The position numbers and the translations under genes are program-made. The notes under the pieces are model-generated. The model worked only from the letters and a program-made list of their open reading frames with translations. It ran no database searches and was not told the DNA's origin. From contig PIVW01000286.1 of the NCBI GenBank assembly GCA_003353825.1, positions 1 to 7,561 of the forward strand: a stretch of DNA of 7,561 nt. Direction: 5' to 3'. Positions 1-6,394 of this stretch are shown here, in pieces. Each line of letters begins with the position of its first letter. Positions within the stretch are counted from its first letter, which is position 1. Origin of the DNA: Chloroflexota bacterium (GTDB taxonomy: Bacteria; Chloroflexota; Anaerolineae; J102).

Positions 1-308
1 GGCGACATCAATTGCCGTTCGTTAGTAACTGTGCCGGAATCTAGCGTGTCCCGTATACTGTAGTGCATATCAGAAACATACTACATGTAGTGGATTCTAA
101 TGTGCCATTGTCGTATTAAGGATTCTTCTGCCAATCGTCCGTTATCTTCAATCCTCAGAACATCAATTTGTAAAGGTGTGGGACTCTGATTCTGAACCAC
201 GCCCGAATTACGCTAAACGATTACATCAGGTTGCTTACAGTTTACTGACAGATTACAACACCACGAAACTAGTCGCTAGAGCAATCATCCCCCACCAGTA
301 CCCTGCAG
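1..308. other. Intergenic region with no recognisable gene
   Basis: This stretch lies downstream of the small minus-strand gene that ends at 309 and runs to the window edge. I see no coding sequence with protein-like composition, no RNA gene and no clear stem followed by a T-run. The only structure found is a perfect 12-bp palindrome, ACTACATGTAGT, at 80-91. An open frame on the plus strand starting at 176 runs into the antisense of the small gene and resembles no protein. Confidence 0.6.
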
Positions 309-614
309 CTAGAAATAGCCACTTGACTCAGCATCGACTACACGCTCCTCGTAATTTTCGATCAAGTTTAACAGATCTCGTTTCAAGTCGGCCCATTGCT
401 GAGAGCGAATTGCGCGCCGCAAGGTTTCCGCGTCGGGGATTTCAAGCACAGCCATGATCTGCGGTACAGAGCCATAGGCTGTATAAAACACGTCACTGGG
501 CGGTAAACCAATCTCTACCAGCCCTGGCGCCAACCGATCGTTAATGAACTCTGAATATTTTTGTTCACGCCCAGGTCGGATATCCCAGGTCATAATCATT
601 TTGAGACGCGCCAT
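309..614 (-). CDS. Small dimeric alpha/beta-barrel (NIPSNAP/ABM-like) protein
   Basis: This 101-residue protein has no signal peptide or membrane segment and is probably cytoplasmic. The order of segments fits one ferredoxin-like unit: strand LKMIMTW (4-10), helix around EQKYSEFIND (17-26), strand VFYTAYGS (42-49), strand QIMAVLEI (52-59), helix ETLRRAIRS (63-71) and helix WADLKRDLLNLIENYEE (74-90). Single-domain proteins of this size in the NIPSNAP/ABM group form dimeric barrels, and some act on small aromatic or oxidised molecules. No catalytic residue can be named here, so the function is unknown. I chose the ATG at 614 because the protein then starts directly before the first strand, and GAAGGATGG lies upstream at 625-633. 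A start at 650 would add 12 residues unlike the family. The gene diverges from the large membrane protein, with only 4 bases between the two start codons. The fold call is from pattern only. Confidence 0.72.
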   Translation of the reverse strand: MARLKMIMTWDIRPGREQKYSEFINDRLAPGLVEIGLPPSDVFYTAYGSVPQIMAVLEIPDAETLRRAIRSQQWADLKRDLLNLIENYEERVVDAESSGYF

Positions 615-618
615 CGCT

Positions 619-2706
619 ATGAAGCCATCCTTCGTAAGCAGGGATTTCAAACTGAGTCAGCATACCAGATGGGTTGGCCGTACGCAAAGATGGCTGGTGC
701 TCTGCGGGATTCTGGCGACTCTATTTGTGGGCATGCAAGCGGTTTTCGCCCAAGAGGAAACCGAGTATCCGGGCGGATATACGCTGCTGCCACTGGACCC
801 CGGCCCCATCCGCTTGCTATCGATGACGGTAGATATCAGCATGCGCGATGATGGCGACCAGACCATAGCCGAAGTGCAGGCGGTGTTCCGCGTTCACAAT
901 ACAGATAAAGCCAATGAACGGACGCTCACGGTAGCGATTCCGGGCTATCCCGCCCCAAAACCTGCTCCGTCACAGCTGCGATTTACAGTAGGAGGACAGG
1001 ACATAGCGACTACACCAGGATTTACGCAATGGTGGGTCGCCGATATCGATTTGAAGCCTGACCAACGGCGAAATCTCGTCCTTACTTACTCAGCTCCATT
1101 GGGTAAAGGCCCTTTTGTGAGCTTCAGTTACCCTACCGATCTTACAGCACGACTATGGCCAGGTGCGCTACAAAGTGCGCGCGTGACCCTGTCCTTTGCC
1201 GAACCACCTAACCCGCAGTCCTGGCTCAAACTTACACCTGAAAACTATTCACTTACAGCTGAAGCAGTTACTTGGTCGTACGACGCCGTCGATCCAAAGA
1301 ATCCGATAGAGTATGTTTTTATGAGACCGACTCTTTGGGATGAGCTACGTGCTGCGCGTCAAGCGGCGGTAGCACCCGGAATGACAATGCAAGAGCATAT
1401 AGCCTTAGGCGATGCTTATGCCAGTCTCGCCTATGAATCATCGGATGCGGCAATATTTGACACCTATTTTCCCCTAGCAGTCGCGGCCTACAGTCAGGCG
1501 CAGACGATTAATCCTGACGATTCGGTATCTTATCTGGCATTATCTCGCCTATACCGTGCAAGGGCCGAGCAAACTCAGCCGGCTAATTCAGCCTATGTTG
1601 CTCTGTCTGTAAACCAATTGGCCGATGCCTTGGAACGTGGAGCGCAAGACTCCGAAATAGTCGAGCAAGTTACAGACGACTTTGCCAATCTAATCGCTCG
1701 TGCCCGTTTGCAAGGGGATTTTGATACAGCAAATTCCTATTTCGAACGATTGGACGACCTGGCAGAGCGCAGCCAGATTGCATTGGAAACAAACATCATT
1801 GCTGAAGAACGAGAACGTTTGGCCATTGACTGGGCGACCACCATTTTACGTGACGAGGGTGCCGGACCCGCGCGTGTGGTCGTGGAACAGAAATTCGGTG
1901 TCCAGGCGGCAAATCCTCCCGGCGCCCGTTTCGCTAGATTGAATTCAGTGTTTGTGAACACAGAGACCAAACCCAATCTCCGTACGATATTCATCGAAGC
2001 GGCAACCCGTGTCGACAGCCTGACCATGGTCGAAGAGTTATATCAAGCCCTGGAGGCAACGGGTGCAGCCAATGTAACCTTGGCCAGCGAACAACAACCT
2101 GCGTTTATCATCATCGATATCCCATTCGGCGATGGTGATGAATTGTTGAATCGCCAGCAAACGCTGGCAGCTGCGATCCCCAGACATCCTGAATGGACTC
2201 TTTTAGCAAACGTGCTATCGCCACAGTCTTTATCATGGAGCCAAGTCGAAGAACGCTGGCGTACCAGCGACATGTATGAAGAAAATGTAAGCCTTGTGGC
2301 GGCAGTTGCCGCACTGGGTGTACAGGCCCAGGCATTGGATGAGACTGCGTCCGCTCTGGACCCCTCCGATCCTCTAGATGCCCTCCGGGCTGATATCTGG
2401 CGCGCCGAAGCAGATGTATGGCGTCGCTTGGCCGACAACAACCGAGCCCTGTTTACCTTAACGCTGTACCCAAATCCTGGCGCCCCGACCGTACAGACGT
2501 GGTCACTAGACCCTGGTGAATTCGCACAGATGTCTGGGACAGCACACAGGTACAAAATCCTACCATTTGTGCTGGTGGCGGTGGCGGTGTACGCATTATT
2601 TGTCCTAATTACCCTTCTGATGTGGATGGCCAGTCGTCGCACAAAGACAGCATCAGCTGACAAAGCAACCAAGCGCGGGTCAGACGCTGGTGAGGGGGTC
2701 GCGTAG
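619..2706 (+). CDS. Secreted, C-terminally anchored protein with TPR-like middle, function unknown
   Basis: This 695-residue protein has a signal peptide: a basic start, hydrophobic stretch 25-44 and a likely cut after AVFA (44). One membrane segment at about 648-671 is followed by a basic tail (ASRRTK), so most of the protein should lie outside the membrane, anchored at its C-terminus. Residues 60-237 are rich in beta strands and look like a beta-sandwich, reminiscent of DUF4424-type domains. Residues 256-343 are helical with TPR-like spacing (HIALGDAYASLAY, AVAAYSQAQTINPDD, SYLALSRLYRARA). Residues 365-405 are also helical; 415-620 is a mixed region I cannot assign. No catalytic motif is visible. 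The ATG at 619 puts the signal peptide close to the N-terminus; the earlier in-frame ATG at 544 lies inside the opposing gene. No strong Shine-Dalgarno sequence precedes 619. The 3' end overlaps the convergent peptidase gene by 27 bp. A scaffold or partner-binding role is inferred only from the TPR-like part. Confidence 0.8.
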   Translation: MKPSFVSRDFKLSQHTRWVGRTQRWLVLCGILATLFVGMQAVFAQEETEYPGGYTLLPLDPGPIRLLSMTVDISMRDDGDQTIAEVQAVFRVHNTDKANERTLTVAIPGYPAPKPAPSQLRFTVGGQDIATTPGFTQWWVADIDLKPDQRRNLVLTYSAPLGKGPFVSFSYPTDLTARLWPGALQSARVTLSFAEPPNPQSWLKLTPENYSLTAEAVTWSYDAVDPKNPIEYVFMRPTLWDELRAARQAAVAPGMTMQEHIALGDAYASLAYESSDAAIFDTYFPLAVAAYSQAQTINPDDSVSYLALSRLYRARAEQTQPANSAYVALSVNQLADALERGAQDSEIVEQVTDDFANLIARARLQGDFDTANSYFERLDDLAERSQIALETNIIAEERERLAIDWATTILRDEGAGPARVVVEQKFGVQAANPPGARFARLNSVFVNTETKPNLRTIFIEAATRVDSLTMVEELYQALEATGAANVTLASEQQPAFIIIDIPFGDGDELLNRQQTLAAAIPRHPEWTLLANVLSPQSLSWSQVEERWRTSDMYEENVSLVAAVAALGVQAQALDETASALDPSDPLDALRADIWRAEADVWRRLADNNRALFTLTLYPNPGAPTVQTWSLDPGEFAQMSGTAHRYKILPFVLVAVAVYALFVLITLLMWMASRRTKTASADKATKRGSDAGEGVA

Positions 2707-3690
2707 AAAAGCTTGGAGGAGGCGAATAGTGTCTTCGACATCGTCGACATCCACCATCTCAGATGGGGTGTGGCTATAACGACAAGGAATCGAAACAGCA
2801 CCGGAGATCACGCCTCCCCGTGTTGCCTGGATGGCGGCCGCGTCGGTGGAGCCAATGGGTAGGACCTCGAGTTGGTAGGGGATCGAATGCGACTCGGCGA
2901 TATGTACAAGTGTTTGACGCAAGCGTGGGTGCGCCACCATACCGCTGTCCATAACCTTTATCGAGGGCCCACCACCTAATTTCACAGCCAAGGGCAATGT
3001 AGGTCGGGGCAAATCCCCGCTGGGGGTGATGTCAACGGCCAGTCCGATATCAGGTTCCAACTCGTAAGCGGCGACACGTGCGCCACGCACACCAACTTCC
3101 TCTTGGACCGTAAAGGTAAAAATCACATCGTGCGCTGTGCTGCCGAGCCGTTGCAGCGTCTCGATAAGGACTGCACAGCCAATACGATCATCGAAGCCAC
3201 CAGCCAGCCAACGCTTGCCAAGGTCTTCAAAGGGGCGCATAAGCACACCTACATCTCCGATTCCTAGCGACAGATCATCTCGACCGCTGGCGCCGATATC
3301 AATAAACCATTTTGCCAGATCCGGGAGATTACGGTCAAGAACTTCCGTTTTGACGCCCCCATCTACGCTGATTGTACCTAGAACACCATTAGCGAAACGC
3401 ACACGTTGTCCTAACAGGGCTTTTCGCGGGAGGATCCCAATCTCAGAGAATCGCAGCAGACCGCTGTCCTCTATCTGGGTGACAATAAGGCCGATCTGGT
3501 CCATATGCGCGGCCAGCATAATCCGCCGCCCACTGCCATCACCCTTTTTGAGTGCGTAGAGATTGCCCATCGCATCATCCCAGAGTTCATCAGCGTGTGG
3601 TCGAACCCACTCCGAAATCAGCTCTCGCACCTCGTTTTCAAATCCTGAAGGTCCAAAAGCATTTATCAGTTGACTTATGAGGTCTTTCAC
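2680..3690 (-). CDS. M42 family metallo-aminopeptidase (third gene of operon)
   Basis: This 336-residue protein belongs to peptidase family M42 (TET/FrvX/YpdE type). These are cytoplasmic enzymes with two metal ions that remove N-terminal residues from oligopeptides, often as large tetrahedral dodecamers. All expected site residues are present: His62 in AAHMDQIG, Asp167 in GGFDDRIG, the pair Glu197-Glu198 in TVQEEVGVRGA (general base and ligand), Asp220 in LAVDIT and His307 in YSHTPSE. The insert between about 75 and 160 fits the PDZ-like domain that shapes the assembly. STDAA near 281-285 is also typical. The start is GTG at 3690, supported by GAAGGA 8 bases upstream; a nearby ATG at 3697 is out of frame. 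It lies 41 bp after the second peptidase gene and is probably co-transcribed with it. Of the three paralogues it looks the most standard. Substrate preference (acidic, basic or neutral residue) cannot be told from the sequence. Its stop lies inside the convergent membrane protein gene. Confidence 0.93.
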   Translation of the reverse strand: MKDLISQLINAFGPSGFENEVRELISEWVRPHADELWDDAMGNLYALKKGDGSGRRIMLAAHMDQIGLIVTQIEDSGLLRFSEIGILPRKALLGQRVRFANGVLGTISVDGGVKTEVLDRNLPDLAKWFIDIGASGRDDLSLGIGDVGVLMRPFEDLGKRWLAGGFDDRIGCAVLIETLQRLGSTAHDVIFTFTVQEEVGVRGARVAAYELEPDIGLAVDITPSGDLPRPTLPLAVKLGGGPSIKVMDSGMVAHPRLRQTLVHIAESHSIPYQLEVLPIGSTDAAAIQATRGGVISGAVSIPCRYSHTPSEMVDVDDVEDTIRLLQAFLRDPLTSV

Positions 3691-3698
3691 GTATCATT

Positions 3699-3704
3699 TC
3701 CTTC
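3699..3704 (-). promoter_or_regulatory. Ribosome binding site of the third M42 gene
   Basis: GAAGGA on the minus strand stands 8 bases before the GTG at 3690. It is what decides for this GTG start, because no in-frame ATG lies nearby. Confidence 0.6.
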
Positions 3705-3731
3705 GAGTAGTGGTTGCGAGTGGGTGGTTTA

Positions 3732-4832
3732 TCAGCGTTGGTGGCGCACGCCCGGCACGTTCACCAGATCGGGAAGGGCAGCACGAAGTAGAGCTAATAC
3801 ATGATGAAAGTCGCTGAGATCAGCGACAGCGGTGGGGCCGTGGATGTATCGGCATGGCACAGAGATGATCCCGACCGGTATGCCTCGAAAATGGGCAAAT
3901 CCCGCCGCATCGGTGCCGCCGATATTAGGTTGTTTGAACTGATAAGGGATATCGTGATCGTTGGCAATTCTCAGCAAGTACTGCAGCAACTGGGGATGTA
4001 CGATATAACGCCTGTCACGTTGTGTAAGGGTAGGGCCATCGCCCAGGCGTGTTGTAGGATAGCGTTGTTCACCCGATGGCCCTGGCAGATCATCACAAAC
4101 AGTGCCTTCCAGCACGATGACCACATCCGCTTGCACATGATGGCCGGCAACCATCGCACCCCGCAGGCCGAGTTCTTCCTGAACGGTAAAAACACCCATC
4201 AGATCGAAATCTAATGGATCTCCTACAAGAAGCTCGGTCAATATGGCGCAGCCCAGACGATTGTCAAAAGCCTTGCCGCTCATCCGTCCCTGCTTAGGCA
4301 ATGGCGCATCTTCAGCAATAGCCTGGTCTGTACCCATGAGCCGGAATGGTGTTTGGAAAATCAGACGCTGGCCAATCTTCACCTTGGCTTTTGCAGTCTG
4401 CCCATTTTGAGCGCCGATATCGACAACCAGGTCTTCGACAGCAGGCATAGTACCGCGTTGCGACGCTTTGATGTGATGCACAGGGCCATGACAGATAACC
4501 CCAGGCAGTCTTGCAGGCCCCACCTGCACTGCTTTCCCCAATGTTGTGCGGGGGTTTACGACGCCGCTCGTAGCGACATGCAAGAAACCTGTCTCGTCGA
4601 TATCGGTGACAAACAGGACCACTTCATCCATGTGTGCGCTAACGACCAGCTTTGGTCCTGAGTTGTCACGCCCACGTTTGACCACAACTAAATTACCCAT
4701 GGTATCGACGCTGAAGTCCTGAACATGGGGGTACAGGGTTCGGGCGATCAGGTTTCGTACGGCACCCTCATCTCCCGGCCCGCCGGGGGTCTCAGTGAGT
4801 GCCTTCAAAAATCCATTGCTGAGAACCGTCAT
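3732..4832 (-). CDS. M42 family metallo-aminopeptidase (second gene of operon)
   Basis: This 366-residue M42 peptidase is predicted to be a cytoplasmic two-metal aminopeptidase acting on short peptides. Site residues are His67 in SAHMDEVV, Asp190 in GKAFDNRLG, Glu219-Glu220 in TVQEELGLRGA, Glu242 in VLEGT and His331 in YIHGP. The fourth ligand is Glu where its two neighbours have Asp; both residues occur in the family. GGTDAAGF (305-312) matches the usual substrate-pocket loop. The insert domain (about 80-180) is longer than in the third gene and contains CHGPVHHIK (114-122). The ATG at 4832 has a strong GGAGG 7 bases upstream and overlaps the stop of the first peptidase gene as ATGA, a usual sign of translational coupling. 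Length is normal for the family. It is not a simple recent duplicate of either neighbour: apart from the site motifs, the residues differ throughout. Confidence 0.93.
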   Translation of the reverse strand: MTVLSNGFLKALTETPGGPGDEGAVRNLIARTLYPHVQDFSVDTMGNLVVVKRGRDNSGPKLVVSAHMDEVVLFVTDIDETGFLHVATSGVVNPRTTLGKAVQVGPARLPGVICHGPVHHIKASQRGTMPAVEDLVVDIGAQNGQTAKAKVKIGQRLIFQTPFRLMGTDQAIAEDAPLPKQGRMSGKAFDNRLGCAILTELLVGDPLDFDLMGVFTVQEELGLRGAMVAGHHVQADVVIVLEGTVCDDLPGPSGEQRYPTTRLGDGPTLTQRDRRYIVHPQLLQYLLRIANDHDIPYQFKQPNIGGTDAAGFAHFRGIPVGIISVPCRYIHGPTAVADLSDFHHVLALLRAALPDLVNVPGVRHQR

Positions 4833-5917
4833 GCTGCACCCTCCGTAAAATCGGGCAGTTGGGGCGCCAGATCGTTGACAAAGTGCCGATCTGTCGTAGC
4901 AGCGAATTCGACCAGTACCCTGGCCGTGCGGATGACGTCCTTAAGATCAACTGTTTCTACAGGCGTGTGCATGTTACGAATCGCCACGCCAACGAGCCCA
5001 CAAGGAACCCCTCCTGCTGCAATCTGTACATTCCAGGCATCTGTCCCGGAATGGGCCGCAAGGGGTTCGATGCCATATGAGAGTTCCAACGAATCACATG
5101 CTTCTATCAAGCGCTCGCTCACTTTGTCATGAAGATTGGGACCAACGCCGATTACTGGCCCGCCACCCAACTCGAAGGCGCCGATTCCTGGTGCGCCAGG
5201 TTGCACGCCAAAGGTCACATCTAGCACGATGGCAACATCGGGGCGAGTGCGGTAGGTGGCAGTACGGGCGCCCAGGCTGGAATGCTCTTCACTTACACTG
5301 GCGACGGCGATAATATCACACAGGTGTTGCCTGGATTTCAACTCGTGCAATGCGGCGAGGAGGGCTGTGATGCTCAAGCGGTTGTCAAACGCCTTCCCCG
5401 CTACGCGATCGCCCAGGAGCGTAATCATGGGTCGGTTTACAAGCACTGAATCGCCAACCTGCACAACCTTGGTGACAGCCTCGGCATCCAGCCCCACATC
5501 GATGACAAGATCATGGATGGCCGGCGCCTTTTTGCGCTCTTCGAGCATCATAAGATGGGGCGGGCGGTCGCCAATGATGCCGAATAATTTCTTGCGGCCC
5601 AAGACCACAACTTCCTGTCCCACCAGCGCTCTTGTATCATACGAAAAATGATGAAATCTCAAGAAAGGGCCTTCGATGGCCGAGACAAACATTTGAATCT
5701 CATCCATATGAGCCATCAACATCAGTTGAGGTCTTGGTTCTGGCCCTGAACCGTGCTGGACGCCATAGACATTGAGCATGTCATCTTGGCGGACTTCATC
5801 GCACACTGGCGCCAACAGTTCTTTGATCAGATCAGCTACAGCTCCTTCTTGTCCAAAGGGACCATCACATTCTGATAGTTGTCTAAGTGTAGATTTTATG
5901 TCAATATGGGTACTCAC
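4829..5917 (-). CDS. M42 family metallo-aminopeptidase, divergent member (first gene of operon)
   Basis: This 362-residue M42 peptidase is the first gene of the three-gene run. Metal ligands and base are intact: His70 in MAHMDEIQ, Asp178 in GKAFDNRLS, Glu210-Glu211 in SVSEEHSSLGAR, Asp233 in VLDVTF and His317 in NMHTPVE. The Glu pair is followed by HSSLG instead of the usual VGLRG or VGVRG, and SGTDAWN (290-296) replaces the usual TDAA loop, so its substrate pocket probably differs from its partners. The PDZ-like insert (about 80-165) carries a charged stretch, LEERKK (125-130). The start is GTG at 5917 with AGGTGA 6 bases upstream. A weak promoter-like pair lies further up: TTTCGA at 6045-6040, 17 bases, TACAAT at 6022-6017. 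Only the -10 part is good. Family assignment is firm; the peptide preference is unknown. Confidence 0.92.
   Translation of the reverse strand: MSTHIDIKSTLRQLSECDGPFGQEGAVADLIKELLAPVCDEVRQDDMLNVYGVQHGSGPEPRPQLMLMAHMDEIQMFVSAIEGPFLRFHHFSYDTRALVGQEVVVLGRKKLFGIIGDRPPHLMMLEERKKAPAIHDLVIDVGLDAEAVTKVVQVGDSVLVNRPMITLLGDRVAGKAFDNRLSITALLAALHELKSRQHLCDIIAVASVSEEHSSLGARTATYRTRPDVAIVLDVTFGVQPGAPGIGAFELGGGPVIGVGPNLHDKVSERLIEACDSLELSYGIEPLAAHSGTDAWNVQIAAGGVPCGLVGVAIRNMHTPVETVDLKDVIRTARVLVEFAATTDRHFVNDLAPQLPDFTEGAA
4839..4844 (-). promoter_or_regulatory. Ribosome binding site of the second M42 gene
   Basis: GGAGGG on the minus strand stands 6 bases before the ATG at 4832 and lies inside the last codons of the upstream peptidase gene. 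With the ATGA overlap this suggests that the two genes are translated together. Confidence 0.65.
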
Positions 5918-5923
5918 GTAAAT

Positions 5924-5929
5924 TCACCT
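5924..5929 (-). promoter_or_regulatory. Ribosome binding site of the first M42 gene
   Basis: AGGTGA on the minus strand lies 6 bases before the GTG at 5917. It supports this non-ATG start for the leading gene of the operon. Confidence 0.55.
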
Positions 5930-6053
5930 AGATGTTTGTCTCGACTGGATTTCGTGTAGTTCTCGATGGACAACGGTTTGTCACTCGTTCGAGAAAGGGC
6001 TAAACGTCATCAGGGTATTGTAGAGCACCCTCCCCTAGATCGAAAATCATACA

Positions 6054-6361
6054 ATCGTACCTATGATCACCGAGGGCTGTATAACGATCCTCCCAAAGTT
6101 AAGCCGCCGCCGTTGATGATGATGACGCTGGTAGAGCCAAGGCTTGTCCTGAGCGAAGCCGAAGGATGGTCTTTGAACACATAGCGTGTGCCATAGTCCT
6201 TGGCCGTAGCCGCTGCTGCGGTTGAAAGCTACCAGATCACTGCCCGCGTAGTAGTATTTGGTGTAGCCGCCGGCGGCGGAAGTTTCTTCGTTGACAACGG
6301 CGGCCTGGCTGAATTCGGCTTTGCCGCCCTCGAGCGATTGGGCGGACTCGACCTGCTGCAT
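6054..6361 (-). pseudogene. Frameshifted RHS/YD-repeat core fragment
   Basis: This is a decayed end piece of an RHS-type YD-repeat protein, followable only across three frames. Frame one (to about 6208) gives KYYYAGSDLVAFNRSSGYG (from 6259), the counterpart of KKYYYFGGALLAM in the neighbouring copy. Frame two (6198 to about 6097) gives DYGTRYVFKDH, then eight foreign residues, then LGSTSVIIINGGG. Frame three (6095-6054) gives WEDRYTALGDHRYD. Intact RHS cores carry these elements in this order: a KYYYAG-like strand, a DHLGS motif, then a WE.RY..xGD.RY-like stretch. At least two frame changes separate them, near 6200 and near 6096, so no working protein is made. The eight foreign residues come from the 24-nt repeat at 6142-6165. 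The first part (6361-6265, QQVESAQS to TSAAGG) resembles nothing I know and may be a junction. Homology ends shortly before the peptidase promoter region. Confidence 0.72.
6142..6165 (-). repeat. 24-nt dispersed repeat unit inserted in the RHS fragment
   Basis: On the minus strand the unit begins CCTTCGGCTTCG and ends CTCAGGACAAGC. It adds eight codons between the DH and the LGS of the conserved DHLGS motif. Removing exactly these 24 bases restores GACCATCTTGGC, that is DHLG, with the frame kept. In the other frame it reads as SFGFAQDKP, a string I recall from many proteins of uncultured Chloroflexota and related bacteria, where it marks a dispersed repeat. A short TCCT/AGGA inverted match frames its core. 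I saw only one copy in this window, so its repeat nature rests on recollection, while its status as an insertion rests on the interrupted motif. Confidence 0.6.
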
Positions 6362-6394
6362 GCCCGATAAGCAGGCGCTGAAGCTGACGTTGTA

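Noticed and set aside
80..91. Perfect palindrome ACTACATGTAGT as an operator
   Set aside because: There is no adjacent promoter or gene start on which it could act, and a 12-bp palindrome can arise by chance.
176..457. Plus-strand 93-codon frame at the window start
   Set aside because: Half of it is antisense to the small barrel protein, and the rest has no ribosome site or protein-like pattern.
2753..2765. Inverted repeat CCATCT-C-AGATGG as a terminator between the convergent genes
   Set aside because: The loop is a single base, there is no T-run on either strand, and it lies within peptidase codons for the conserved His307 region.
2043..2801. Minus-strand frame of 252 codons across the end of the membrane protein
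   Set aside because: It lies antisense to a well-supported coding region and overlaps the third peptidase gene in another frame, with no domain pattern.
3801..4214. Plus-strand 137-codon frame inside the second peptidase gene
   Set aside because: It is antisense to conserved M42 motifs, so it is a shadow.
5966..6184. Plus-strand 72-codon frame between the operon and the RHS remnant
   Set aside because: It runs through the operon's upstream region and then antisense through the RHS fragment and the 24-nt repeat; no independent evidence for a gene.
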